Positions 15,538 through 24,209 of a stretch of DNA of 25,057 bases are shown here, piece by piece. The position numbers were made by a program, and so were the translations under genes. The notes under the pieces are model-generated. The model was not told the DNA's origin. It saw only the letters and a list, made by a program, of their open reading frames with translations, and made no database searches. The stretch comes from Lentisphaeria bacterium (GTDB lineage: Bacteria; Verrucomicrobiota; Lentisphaeria; Oligosphaerales; Oligosphaeraceae), in the NCBI GenBank assembly GCA_016287975.1, contig JAEEXV010000042.1:1-25057 (forward strand), given 5' to 3'. Numbering within the stretch: position 1 is the first letter of the stretch; each line of letters begins with the position of its first letter.

Positions 15538-15546
15538 TTAATGTAA
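15538..15546 (-). promoter_or_regulatory. Possible -10 box of the Sel1-panB run
   Basis: TTACATTAA (complement) lies 50 bp before the Sel1 start, the same 9-mer as upstream of the small lipoprotein gene. It is in the 99-bp gap after the stop of the GH42-like gene. No clear -35 is seen. A long-loop inverted repeat (GCGGCG at about 15527 with CGCCGC at about 15548) surrounds it, but its 15-nt loop makes it weak. Confidence 0.35.
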
Positions 15547-15587
15547 TCGCCGCCGAAGATTTTGCCGTCGCAGGGCAGGGAAGCCGC

Positions 15588-18500
15588 CTATTGGATCTGA
15601 TATTCGATCTCGTAGGCGGACTTTTGGCCGGCGGTCAGGGTTTCGGGGTGGTAGATTGCCTCGAAGGTGGGGGAGGGCTGGCCGGAGCCGTCCCAGACGA
15701 CAAAGGCGTCGAAGTGGTCGGCGGGGGCGGCGGAGATGGCGAGGCTCTCAGTGGCGCCCTCGAAGGCGAAGCGCGCCGCCGGGACGGTGATGGGGCGGGT
15801 CGGCGCGGGCTCGGTGCGGCGCGGAATCTTGAATGGCTCGGGGGCGGCGGAGAGGCGCCACGCGCGGACATCGTAGGTGCGCTGGACTGGAATGTCGCCG
15901 TCGGGCCCGGTCAGCGTCCGTTTGAGGGCGAGCGGCAGGCTGAACCAACGGAAGCGGAAAGTGACGCTGTCGCCGGATCGGTTGGTGACTTCGGTGCGGA
16001 TGCGGATGCACCTGGGCTCTAGGATGATGCGCTTGCGCAGCAGGAGTTGCGAGTAGAATGTGCTCTCGGCGGGGACGACCTGGTGCTCAAGGTCGAGCGA
16101 GAAGCCTTCGCCTTCGGCGCGCATGGAGTTCACACGGTAGAAGCCCTTGGCGACGAAGGACGGTCCCCAGGTGGCGTCGCTTCCGAAGGAGTAGGCGGGA
16201 CCGCCGACGTATTCGCGTCCGTTGACCTTCCAGCTGCGGATGCAGCCGCCCTTGGCGAGGTCGAGAGTGAGGGAGACGCCCGGCGCTGCGAGGCGGAGCG
16301 TGCCGTCAGGCGCGGGGGTGAGTTTCGCCCTGCCGTTGGCGAGGGGCTTGAGGGCGGCGTAGTCGGGGCGCCTGGCGTCGCCCTGGCTTAGACGGAGTTC
16401 CTCGGCTTCGTCGGCGAGGGCGCGCGCGATGGCTGCTTCGGCGGCCTGGCGCGCGGCTTCCACCTGCGATGACCGGATGGCATTGGCGGCGGGGACGCCG
16501 GCCTCCAGAATCAGGATGCGCCAGCGCAGGGCGCCGACCTGCATGAGGACGCCCTTTTCCAGGTCGCTGCCCGTGAATCCGCGTCCGTCTTCCCGGGCGA
16601 ACTCCTCGGCGCCGTCGGGGGTGCGCAGACGATATTCGCGCTTCGGCTCAAGTCCAGGGATTCGGAGGCGGAAGAAGCATTCTCCGCGTTCCCAGAAGTT
16701 GCCGACGGCGAGGAGCGTCTGCGCGTCTTTTTGCCATGCGACGGTTTGGAGGAAAGAGCAGCCGGGCAGTTCCGGGAAGTCGGCGGAGACGCTGTCCGCA
16801 TAGTAGCTGCGGGGCAGTCCTGTCACGGGGATGGCTTCGGGCGGCGTCACGGGCTTGCCTTGGAAGACGAAGGCGTCGGTGGCGGCGATGAGGCGGTTGG
16901 CGGCGGCCATTTCGCGGAACCAGCGGTGGTCGCAGCCGAACGGAAGGAAGTAGAGCGCCGAGCCTTCCCAGCGTTGGAGAAAATAGCAGAGTGTCTCGAA
17001 GGCGGCTGCCTCGGGCGGCGTCATCCAGGTCGTGGCGAGGAGGTTGGCGGGATAGGCGATGAGTTTCGGGCGGCGTGCGCCAGGCGCGAGATGCCGGTCG
17101 AGGAAGCGCTGGGCCTCGCGGGCGTTCAGGAATGACTTGAGGTGTTCGGCATTGCGGTAGGCATAGGGGGCGGCGATGTCGTGGTAGATGTATGGCCCCC
17201 AGGCATTCAGCCACGGAAGGTCGCCGATGAAATATAGGGAGTTGTACTCGGGATAACTGCGGAAGCCCGCCTCGCGCAGCACGGCGCTGGTCACGGCGGG
17301 AAGGAACGCGGTCTCGCGCCCTGCGTCCTTGCCGAGGGCGGCGACATCGGCGGCGACGCGGGCGACCATGCGCCCGTGCTGCCAACTGCGGAAGTCCTGC
17401 CACCGTTCGCGCCAGCGGGAGAGCACCTCCCTGGGCCAGGCGGCGCGGACAGTGGCGGCGTCGAGTTTGGTGTATTGGATGAACTCCTCGCGGCAGCGTT
17501 CGCAGAAGCATCCCTGGAAGTTGATCTGGGGTTCCCAGTTGCTGATGGCGAACTCATATTCGCCTTGGTCGACGATGGCGTGCCGGATGGGCGCGAGGAC
17601 TTCGCGGCGGTAGTATTCGCTGTTCTTGTAGACTGCGACCGGGCAGATGAGCTCCGGCGTGCGGTGCCCCTTGATGGGGCTGCCGTCGACTTTGCGGAAG
17701 ACGATCTCCGGCGGCTTGGGGGCGTTGCCGCCCATGTCATAGCCGTTGCTGGGACCGGTCGCGTAGGGCCAGCGGGCGCGCAGGAATCCGGCACGTCTGA
17801 AGGCATGAGCCAGGTCGCCGACGGCGCTGCTCTTCTCGAAGTTGAAGCCGCAGTGGCGGTAGAATTGGGCGATGAGTTCGGCGTCGGTGCCAGTGTAGTT
17901 GGAGTCGATCGCGGCGGAGTAGAAGCCAGTGAGGAAATGGCGTGGCTGCGGACTCGTGAAAGGGGGGATGACCACAATCTGGAACCGCTGCTCCGGGCCG
18001 GTCTTGCCGTCATGCTCGATGCGGAAACTCGCCTCCAGCGGCTGGGCGCGCGGCGCCAGGGAGGTGGAGATGATGACGGGCGGCGCGGCGAACCAGGAAG
18101 AGGTGAAACGGGCCTTGGTCATGTCGATGCACCATTGCCCGTCGCCTTCGGGGCGGATGACGACGGCGCGGCTGCCGCCCGCGACCGCGACGCCCCCGGG
18201 AAGCCGCAGGTGCAGCAGGAGGCGCCTGAGTTCCAGTCCGCTGGGATTTCGGAACGCGAACATAAGCATTCCCGGCATTCCGCTGGCAAGGTGGAAGCGG
18301 TTGTCGAGGAAGCCCATGGGGTAAAGACGCGCCTCGATGGGCTGGGCGGCGGTCTCCGTGAGGGCGATGTCGTCGAGGTTCAGTTCTCCCGCGCCATAGA
18401 GATAGAAGGCGACGGAGAGGGCGGCAGTCCCCTCGGGGACGGTGAGGGCGAAGCCGGTCTCCTGCCACTGCCGGGTGACGCTGAGACGGAAGCGCTGATT

Positions 18501-18998
18501 GGCGGCGATGCGCTTGGAGCGCGCGTCAAGGAAACTGACGATGACAAGGCCGTTGTTGACGCCTGGTCCAGGCGTGTGGTAGCCGGATGCCCGGAAGGTC
18601 AGGGAATAGTGACCTGCATGGGGGATGGGAACACGCTGGCTGGCGACATTCGTCATCATCGGCCTGCCCTTCGCGTCCTGGAGTTTTCGGATGCCGTCGC
18701 CACTGTGAAGGCGCAGGAAGGTCCGTCCGCCCTCGGTGACGACTGTGCGGGAGGTGCATTGCCCTAACAGCGGCATCATCCGCTTCAGCTCCTCGCGGCT
18801 GCTGCCGGGAGAGCCGTTGGCGCAGGTCCATCCCTGGATGCCATTCTCGAAGCCGCCGTTTTGGAGCAGGTTCTTCGCGGCGACGACGGCACGGGGTTTC
18901 GGGAATGCGGTTTCCCGGTAGTCGAAACTGACTCCGCCCCGGTCGAATCCAGACGCAGCGCAGGCGAGAACAAAAAGCAGGAAGATGTGACGGCGCAT
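15588..18998 (-). CDS. Large exported GH42-like TIM-barrel protein (paralog B)
   Basis: The product is 1136 aa from the ATG at 18998, with a signal peptide over about 1-17. Domains in order: a jelly-roll, carbohydrate-binding-like module (about 45-215, beginning N-G-G-F-E-N-G-I-Q-G-W); an Ig-like linker (to about 345); a TIM-barrel region (about 350-740); a beta-rich C-terminal part (about 850-1130) like galactose-mutarotase folds. C452, C497, C499 and C502 follow the spacing of the GH42 zinc site, and E489 in N-W-E-P-Q sits where the GH42 acid/base lies. The expected nucleophile strand reads I-A-Y-P (647-650), without Glu. In the barrel it shares roughly half its residues with paralog A (20742-24209). 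Unlike the rest of the window it is rich in CCGG. Activity is unproven; it may bind or cleave a polysaccharide. Confidence 0.78.
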   Translation of the reverse strand: MRRHIFLLFVLACAASGFDRGGVSFDYRETAFPKPRAVVAAKNLLQNGGFENGIQGWTCANGSPGSSREELKRMMPLLGQCTSRTVVTEGGRTFLRLHSGDGIRKLQDAKGRPMMTNVASQRVPIPHAGHYSLTFRASGYHTPGPGVNNGLVIVSFLDARSKRIAANQRFRLSVTRQWQETGFALTVPEGTAALSVAFYLYGAGELNLDDIALTETAAQPIEARLYPMGFLDNRFHLASGMPGMLMFAFRNPSGLELRRLLLHLRLPGGVAVAGGSRAVVIRPEGDGQWCIDMTKARFTSSWFAAPPVIISTSLAPRAQPLEASFRIEHDGKTGPEQRFQIVVIPPFTSPQPRHFLTGFYSAAIDSNYTGTDAELIAQFYRHCGFNFEKSSAVGDLAHAFRRAGFLRARWPYATGPSNGYDMGGNAPKPPEIVFRKVDGSPIKGHRTPELICPVAVYKNSEYYRREVLAPIRHAIVDQGEYEFAISNWEPQINFQGCFCERCREEFIQYTKLDAATVRAAWPREVLSRWRERWQDFRSWQHGRMVARVAADVAALGKDAGRETAFLPAVTSAVLREAGFRSYPEYNSLYFIGDLPWLNAWGPYIYHDIAAPYAYRNAEHLKSFLNAREAQRFLDRHLAPGARRPKLIAYPANLLATTWMTPPEAAAFETLCYFLQRWEGSALYFLPFGCDHRWFREMAAANRLIAATDAFVFQGKPVTPPEAIPVTGLPRSYYADSVSADFPELPGCSFLQTVAWQKDAQTLLAVGNFWERGECFFRLRIPGLEPKREYRLRTPDGAEEFAREDGRGFTGSDLEKGVLMQVGALRWRILILEAGVPAANAIRSSQVEAARQAAEAAIARALADEAEELRLSQGDARRPDYAALKPLANGRAKLTPAPDGTLRLAAPGVSLTLDLAKGGCIRSWKVNGREYVGGPAYSFGSDATWGPSFVAKGFYRVNSMRAEGEGFSLDLEHQVVPAESTFYSQLLLRKRIILEPRCIRIRTEVTNRSGDSVTFRFRWFSLPLALKRTLTGPDGDIPVQRTYDVRAWRLSAAPEPFKIPRRTEPAPTRPITVPAARFAFEGATESLAISAAPADHFDAFVVWDGSGQPSPTFEAIYHPETLTAGQKSAYEIEYQIQ

Positions 18999-19219
18999 GA
19001 TGGAGGGAACCTTCAATAATGGTGGATCGGAGGCTCTGTTCATGGTCCCGCTGATACGAATCACCGGCGGTCCGCCCGTCGGCACACGAGGGCGCGGAAC
19101 GCGCGCCCGGGGGGGCTGGGCGTGGGGAGCGTGTGCTGGCGAGCTTGCTCGCCAGCACACGCGGCCAGGGTATTGCGGGCGCATTCCGGCGGGTGCTGCG
19201 GAACGTGTGCGGGGGCGCG
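18999..19219. other. Intergenic gap with stem-loops, no gene
   Basis: This 221-bp gap separates the GHL10-like stop from paralog B. It holds a hairpin with arms GGGCGCG (19090-19096) and CGCGCCC (19102-19108) and the larger palindrome at 19131-19160. No ribosome-binding site of note precedes paralog B (only AAGG about 13 bp upstream). No open frame with coding character was seen. A promoter for paralog B could lie here, but none is recognisable. Confidence 0.5.
19131..19160. repeat. REP-like palindrome, copy 2
   Basis: A perfect 14-bp inverted repeat, GTGTGCTGGCGAGC (19131-19144) and GCTCGCCAGCACAC (19147-19160), around a TT loop, about 60 bp beyond the GHL10-like stop. Compared with copy 1 (6022-6043) two stem positions differ, and in both the partner base differs too, so pairing is kept. 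There is no T-tract next to it. Confidence 0.7.
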
Positions 19220-20695
19220 TCAGCAGTTCACGTCGATGGCGCAGCCCTGGATCTGGACGGGCGCGTCGGCGGCGGTGACGGTGACCTCGTTGACGCCTGG
19301 ATGGAGGCCAGCGGCGGGCGCGGTGTTTCCCTGCAAGTCGAGCGGCACGCCGTTCAGGGCGCCGCCGACGGGGGCCGTGGCGCGGATGGAGACGCTGGCG
19401 TGCGCGCCTTCGGGGACATCGCCCAGGTTGAGGCGGAAGGTGGTGCTTTCGCCAGGCTTGAGGTCGACAGGCAGCGGGGCAGGGTAGGTGCCGTTGGCGC
19501 GGCGCTCGGCGTACCAGCGTTCGCCGAAGCCGGGTTCGAGGGTGAAACGGTCGAGTTCGTAGACGCGCATGTCGTTGTCGTCCCAGTTCACGATGTGGTG
19601 CCGCTGCAGGGTGGCGAGCAGTTTCGGGTCGTCGAGTTCGTTGAGGAGTTTTTCGGCGACGGGGCGGAACTGCTCGCGGCGGTGGAAGCCCTGGAAGTTG
19701 AAGACCAGGATGCCCTCCGCACCGCGGCAGTAGGCCTCCAGCGCCTCGGCGCGGCCGATTTCGGGCGTCAGCGGGATTTTGGTGTGCGTGGGGGACGGAT
19801 AGTCCCACGACATGTTGTCGATGGAGACGATGATCGGGAACTCGGGGCGGCCGACGGCCTGCTTCCACTCCTCGACGGGGATGGCGAAGGCATGGCTGCA
19901 GCCGAAGTTGCCGACCACGAGGCGGTCGACGAGGCCCTGCTTTGCCCAGGCGAGGGCGTCGAGGCCGCGCGCAAGGCACTTGGCGGGGGTGGTGGGGACG
20001 CGGCAGACGAGTTCGATGCCGTGGCCGCGGCGCCTGGCGGCCTCGTCGGCGAGGGCCCTGGCCTTCGCCACGAAGTCCGTGAGGAGCGGGGCGCGCTCGG
20101 GGCCAGTGCCAGGGAGGACAAAGGTCGGCCAGCGGAGCCAGTCGAGGAAGAGTCCGTCGGCGTCGTAGCGTTCAAGCACCTCCTCGATGAAGTCGAGGAA
20201 GAGTTTTCGGACTTCTGGTCGGCTGTAGTCGAAGCCGTTTTCGCAGGAGAGTTCGGAGATGCGCCATTCGGGGTGCTGCTTCCAGAGTTTGCCGTGGATG
20301 TTGCTGTCGGGGTTGTGTCCGTTGTGGATGTCGTTCATGCGGATGCCGACCCACGGCGTGATGCCGCGCTTGCGCGCGCCCTCCATGAGATAGGCGCTGG
20401 AGTCGATGCCCTGGCGCAGCAGCACCTGGATGTTGGCGCGTCGGCGGTAGGCCCACGGCTTGGGGTCGTTCTGGAGCGCGGGCTGGTTCATGCCCAGTTC
20501 CATGTCGAAGCCGTCGAGGAAGTGGTCGAAGCACCTGCTGGGGAAGGTCGCCTGGCGCGAGTTGACCTCGACGATGTAGGTCTTGACATGGGTTGCCGCC
20601 AGGGCGTCCAGCCCCTCTTCGAGGTCGGCCGCGGTCATCGTGCCTGCTTCTGGGCGGAAGAAACGGCCGTCGCTGTCTTCAACAAGGTAGAGCAT
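19220..20695 (-). CDS. GHL10-like TIM-barrel glycoside hydrolase-type protein
   Basis: The product is 491 aa. Residues 1-340 look like a (beta/alpha)8 barrel of the glycosyl-hydrolase-like 10 (DUF187-related) group: R-G-I-T-P-W-V-G-I-R-M-N-D (110-122), L-W-K-Q-H-P-E-W-R (137-145), F-D-Y-S-R-P-E-V-R and Y-D-A-D-G-L-F-L-D-W (177-186), with Asp185 at a strand end as the candidate catalytic or sugar-contacting acid. A C-terminal beta-sandwich (about 400-491) follows. No signal peptide is present and no upstream in-frame start exists, so it is predicted cytosolic, in contrast to the exported proteins on both sides. It begins 46 bp after the stop of GH42-like paralog A, with no Shine-Dalgarno but an A-rich leader. 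It probably acts on imported oligosaccharides; substrate unknown. Confidence 0.75.
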   Translation of the reverse strand: MLYLVEDSDGRFFRPEAGTMTAADLEEGLDALAATHVKTYIVEVNSRQATFPSRCFDHFLDGFDMELGMNQPALQNDPKPWAYRRRANIQVLLRQGIDSSAYLMEGARKRGITPWVGIRMNDIHNGHNPDSNIHGKLWKQHPEWRISELSCENGFDYSRPEVRKLFLDFIEEVLERYDADGLFLDWLRWPTFVLPGTGPERAPLLTDFVAKARALADEAARRRGHGIELVCRVPTTPAKCLARGLDALAWAKQGLVDRLVVGNFGCSHAFAIPVEEWKQAVGRPEFPIIVSIDNMSWDYPSPTHTKIPLTPEIGRAEALEAYCRGAEGILVFNFQGFHRREQFRPVAEKLLNELDDPKLLATLQRHHIVNWDDNDMRVYELDRFTLEPGFGERWYAERRANGTYPAPLPVDLKPGESTTFRLNLGDVPEGAHASVSIRATAPVGGALNGVPLDLQGNTAPAAGLHPGVNEVTVTAADAPVQIQGCAIDVNC

Positions 20696-20741
20696 GGTGG
20701 TGTTGTTTTTTTGGGATTTGCCAGTGGGCTGTGGGCTTGGA

Positions 20742-23700
20742 CTACTTCCGGATGGTCAGCTGGAGCGTGAAGGAGGCTTCCTGGCCTGCGTTGAGGGTGA
20801 AGGAATGGTAGAGGGGTTCGAGGGTGGCGGGGGCATTGGTGCCGTCCCAGACGACGAATGCATTGAAGGCCTCGCGTGGGGAGGCGGTCATTTCGATGAC
20901 GGCGCCAGGGAACGTGACGCGGGCCTTCGGGGCGGCGACGGGGAAGGTGGGGATGGTCTTGTTCGGGTTGCGCGGGAAGAGGACGGGGCGCACCTGGGTG
21001 GCGACCTGGTAGGCGCGCACGTCGTAGGTGCGCACGAGGGGGAGGTCTCCCTTCGGGCCGTCAAGCGTGACGCGTCCGTCGGCGAAGAGGTTCCACCAGC
21101 GGAAGTCGAGGGTCATCTCCTCGCCAGTGGTGTTCTTGATGGTGGTGGAGAGTTCAAGCCCTTTGGCGGTGAGGCGGTAGCGCTTGCGGATGCGCAGGCG
21201 CGGGAAGAACGGCGTGTCCTGCTTGGTGAGGGTGCGCTCGGCCTCCAGCACGATCGCCTCGCCGTCAGCGCGCACGCCGACGGGGTGGAACGGGCGCGCG
21301 CACTGGAACGGGCGTTCCCACGTGCCTTCGGCGGCGAGCAGGCCTTTCTGCGGGTAGACGAGTTCGGCGCCGCCGATTTTCCAACTGGTGACCGCACCGC
21401 CTTGCGCCAGGTCGATGGCGAGCGTGTAGCCAGGGGCGGTGACGACGGCGCGGGAGCCGTCGGGCTTCAGCGCGAGGCCGCCCGCCTGCACGGGCTTGAG
21501 GATGCTGTAGTCGGGCGCGGGTTCGGCGCGGCCAGTGCTCTGGAGCTGCTCCGCCTCCCACTGGATCAGCCGCTGGATTTCAGGCAGGGCCTTCTGGCGC
21601 GCCGTCTCGCGCTGGCCCTCGGCGACCACGGCGAGGCCGTCGGCGGGGCGCCACGGCTCGACCAGGTAGAGGTTCCAGTGGAGCGGCGGGACTTCAAGGG
21701 TGATGCCGCGGGCGAGTTCGGCGCCAGTGTAGGGCTTGCCCGCTTCCTTGAGGTAGGCCTCTTTGGCGGCGGGCTGCCAGAGGAGGTACTGTCGGCGCGG
21801 GTCGAGGTCGGCGATGCGCAGCCGCACGAAGACGGGCGCCTTCTGCCAGAAGTTGCCGACGGCGACGAGGCGGCGTTCGCCGAGGACGTACGCGGCGCCC
21901 TGGAGCAGGGAGGCTGTGGGCAGGCGCGGGAAGTCGCTGTGCTGCGTGCCCGCGAAGCAGTTCTTGGGGAGCGGCGTGAGCGCGGCGAGGTCGGGCGGCG
22001 GCAGGGGCCTGCCCTGGAAGACGACGTCCTCGGTGGCGGCGATGGCGGTGTTGACGCGGGCCAGTTCGCGGAACCAGCGGTGGTCATAGCCGAGCGGGAA
22101 GATGTATGCCTCCGCGGCGGCCCAGCGGTTCAGGAAGTAGCAGAGCGTTTCGAGGGCGAGCGCCTCGGGCGTGGTGACCCACCAGCCGCACTGGAGGGCG
22201 TGCGGCAGCGCGATGTAGCGCGGGCGCTTCGCGGGGTCGGGGATTCGGCGCGCGGTGAACTCCTGGACGTCCTGCGCCGTGAGCCAGCACTTCAGATATT
22301 CGGCGTTGGTGTAGCTCGCGGGGGTGGAGAGGTCGCGGTAGACGTAGGGACCCCAGGCGTTGATCCAGGGCAGGTCCTTCAGGAAGTACTCGGGGTTGTA
22401 CTGCGCGAATGCGCGGTAGCGTGCCTCGCGGAAGGCGCCGCTGGTGATCTGGGGCGCGAAGTGCAAGTCGCGGCCGACCTCCTTGCCGAAGGCCGCGACA
22501 TCCTTTTCGACCTGGGCGACGAGGCGTCCGTGCTGCCAGGCGCGGAACTCCACCCACTGGTCGCGCCACTTTTCGAGCACCTGGCTCGGCCAGGCCGCGC
22601 GGACCTCGTCGGCGGGAAGCCTGGTGTGGCGGATGAACTCCTCGCGGCAGCGTTCGCAGAAGCATCCACGGAAGCCGACCTGGGGCTCCCAGTTGTTGCT
22701 GACGAAGTCGTAGAAGTCCTGCTCGACCATCTGCTTGCGCAGCGGGGCGACGACCTTCTGGCGGTAGTATTCGGAGTTGGTGTAGACGGCGACGGGGCAG
22801 AGGAGATAGGGCTTGTTGCGCAGGGCGGGGAGGGGCTTGCCGTCGAGGCCGAGGAACCAGACCTCGGGGGGCTTGGGGGTTTCGCCCATGTCGTAGCCGT
22901 CGTTGGGGCCAGGGACGGTGGCCCAGCGGAGGCGCAGGAAGCCCGCCTTCTTCGCCTCGCGGGACATGTCCTGGCTGAGGGAGTGGAGGAGGTTGAAGCC
23001 CGTCTGGCGGTAGAGGCCGACGACATCCACGGCGTCCTTGCCGTTGTAGTTGGCGTTGAGGCCGCTGGAGAATGGGCCGTGGCGGAAGATGCGGGGCGGT
23101 TTTCCCGTGAACGGCGGGATCACGACGAGGTTGAACTTGCATTCGGGGCCGGGCTTGCCGTCGTTGACGAAGCGGTAGCGGACTTCGAGCGGCTGCTTCT
23201 GCGGCGGCAGGGTGGTTCGGAGAAGCAGCGGCGGCAGGGAATACCATTCCTTGATGATGCGGGATCTCCTGAGATCCACGCGCCATTTGCCGTCGCCGAG
23301 CGCCTTGGGAGCGATGGCGGCGCTGGAGCCGGTGATTTCGACGCCCCTGGGCATTTCGATGAGGAGTTCTGGTTTCTTGATCGGGAGATTGCCAGGGTTG
23401 CGGGTGACGATCTGCAGGATTCCCGTCTGCCCAGAGGCGAGGTGGTAGCAGTTGTCGATCCAGCCCATTGGGTAGAGGGTGGTCTCGATGGTCTGCGCGC
23501 CGTCGGCGGAGGTCAGGGAGAAGTCGTCCAGTTTGAGTTCGCCCGCGCCGTAGAGGAAGAAGGACAGGCTGATTCGGACGGTGCCCTCGGGGGCCTCGAG
23601 CGGGTAGGAGTATTCGGCCCATTGGTCCGTGGCCTGGAATCGGATGAGCTTGTCCTTTTGGATGCGTGCGAATTTCTGGTCAAGGAAGGTCGGGATGAGC

Positions 23701-24209
23701 AGGAAGCGGTTGACGCCAGGGCCAGGGAGGTTGTGGCCCGCGGCGCGGAAGCGCAGCAGATACCTGCCCTTGCCAGGCACTGCTGCGCGGTAGGAGACGG
23801 CGTTGGTGATGGTCGGCTCGCCCTTGGCGTCCTGGAAGGAGCGGATTTCCTCGGAGGTGACGAGGCGGAAATAGTGGTTGCCTTTTTCATCGACGCGGAT
23901 CTCGCGGGTCGCCATGCGGTCGCGCGCCTCGCGCGTCGCGGCGAGGCGCTCCTTGGGGAGGCCCTGGAGGTTGGAGGCGCCATACCAGGGATGCCAGCCT
24001 CGGCTGGAGACGGTGGTCGGCTTCTCCAGGTTCCCGTTGTCGACATAGTTGACCGCGTCGGGCGCCGCGGTCTCCAGGGGCAGCTGGCATTCCTCCAGGC
24101 GCATTGTGGAGGAGCCGCGGTCGGCGGCGAGGACCAGCGGGGCGAGGCATAAGAGGATGGTGGCGAGGTGCTTCATGGTCGTTTGTCGCGTGGATGGCTG
24201 GTGGGTCAT
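20742..24209 (-). CDS. Large exported GH42-like TIM-barrel protein (paralog A)
   Basis: The product is 1155 aa from the ATG at 24209, whose first bases overlap the GntR stop (ATGA). The ATG at 24176 (M-K-H-L-A-T) gives a neater signal peptide and is the alternative start. Domains: signal peptide to about 29; a jelly-roll module (about 55-235); an Ig-like linker (to about 365); a TIM barrel (about 370-760); a beta-rich C-terminal part (about 870-1150) with I-D-L-A-Q-G-G-A-V-T-S-W, as in mutarotase-like folds. C471, C516, C518 and C521 match the GH42 zinc-site spacing; E508 in N-W-E-P-Q is the candidate acid/base. The nucleophile strand reads I-A-L-P (666-669). D-H-R-W-F-R-E (709-715) is strictly kept in both paralogs. 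Its place right after a regulator suggests an inducible glycan-degrading or glycan-binding role. Confidence 0.8.
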   Translation of the reverse strand: MTHQPSTRQTTMKHLATILLCLAPLVLAADRGSSTMRLEECQLPLETAAPDAVNYVDNGNLEKPTTVSSRGWHPWYGASNLQGLPKERLAATREARDRMATREIRVDEKGNHYFRLVTSEEIRSFQDAKGEPTITNAVSYRAAVPGKGRYLLRFRAAGHNLPGPGVNRFLLIPTFLDQKFARIQKDKLIRFQATDQWAEYSYPLEAPEGTVRISLSFFLYGAGELKLDDFSLTSADGAQTIETTLYPMGWIDNCYHLASGQTGILQIVTRNPGNLPIKKPELLIEMPRGVEITGSSAAIAPKALGDGKWRVDLRRSRIIKEWYSLPPLLLRTTLPPQKQPLEVRYRFVNDGKPGPECKFNLVVIPPFTGKPPRIFRHGPFSSGLNANYNGKDAVDVVGLYRQTGFNLLHSLSQDMSREAKKAGFLRLRWATVPGPNDGYDMGETPKPPEVWFLGLDGKPLPALRNKPYLLCPVAVYTNSEYYRQKVVAPLRKQMVEQDFYDFVSNNWEPQVGFRGCFCERCREEFIRHTRLPADEVRAAWPSQVLEKWRDQWVEFRAWQHGRLVAQVEKDVAAFGKEVGRDLHFAPQITSGAFREARYRAFAQYNPEYFLKDLPWINAWGPYVYRDLSTPASYTNAEYLKCWLTAQDVQEFTARRIPDPAKRPRYIALPHALQCGWWVTTPEALALETLCYFLNRWAAAEAYIFPLGYDHRWFRELARVNTAIAATEDVVFQGRPLPPPDLAALTPLPKNCFAGTQHSDFPRLPTASLLQGAAYVLGERRLVAVGNFWQKAPVFVRLRIADLDPRRQYLLWQPAAKEAYLKEAGKPYTGAELARGITLEVPPLHWNLYLVEPWRPADGLAVVAEGQRETARQKALPEIQRLIQWEAEQLQSTGRAEPAPDYSILKPVQAGGLALKPDGSRAVVTAPGYTLAIDLAQGGAVTSWKIGGAELVYPQKGLLAAEGTWERPFQCARPFHPVGVRADGEAIVLEAERTLTKQDTPFFPRLRIRKRYRLTAKGLELSTTIKNTTGEEMTLDFRWWNLFADGRVTLDGPKGDLPLVRTYDVRAYQVATQVRPVLFPRNPNKTIPTFPVAAPKARVTFPGAVIEMTASPREAFNAFVVWDGTNAPATLEPLYHSFTLNAGQEASFTLQLTIRK

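Larger units (their letters stand above)
15588..19190. other. CCGG-rich island in a CCGG-depleted window
   Basis: By eye there are about 32 CCGG sites in this 3.6 kb (15628 to 19186), against about 6 in the other 21.4 kb (2281, 6391, 19530, 20748, 23149, 23329). The borders coincide with the 3' end of GH42-like paralog B and the gap before the GHL10-like gene. The simplest reading is recent arrival of this gene from a genome without the CCGG bias; an assembly join is the alternative. Confidence 0.75.

Noticed and set aside
18999..19979. N-terminal extension of paralog B upstream of 18998
   Set aside because: The extended frame reads through the intergenic hairpins and antiphase through the GHL10-like gene as Arg/Pro-rich nonsense; the signal peptide begins at the ATG at 18998.
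20694..24152. A plus-strand open frame of 1152 codons lying wholly antisense to GH42-like paralog A
   Set aside because: Its product is a Gly/Glu/Val-rich low-complexity chain set by the codon bias of the opposite strand. It has no domain, no signal and no ribosome-binding site, while the minus-strand protein has clear motifs and a recognisable paralog.
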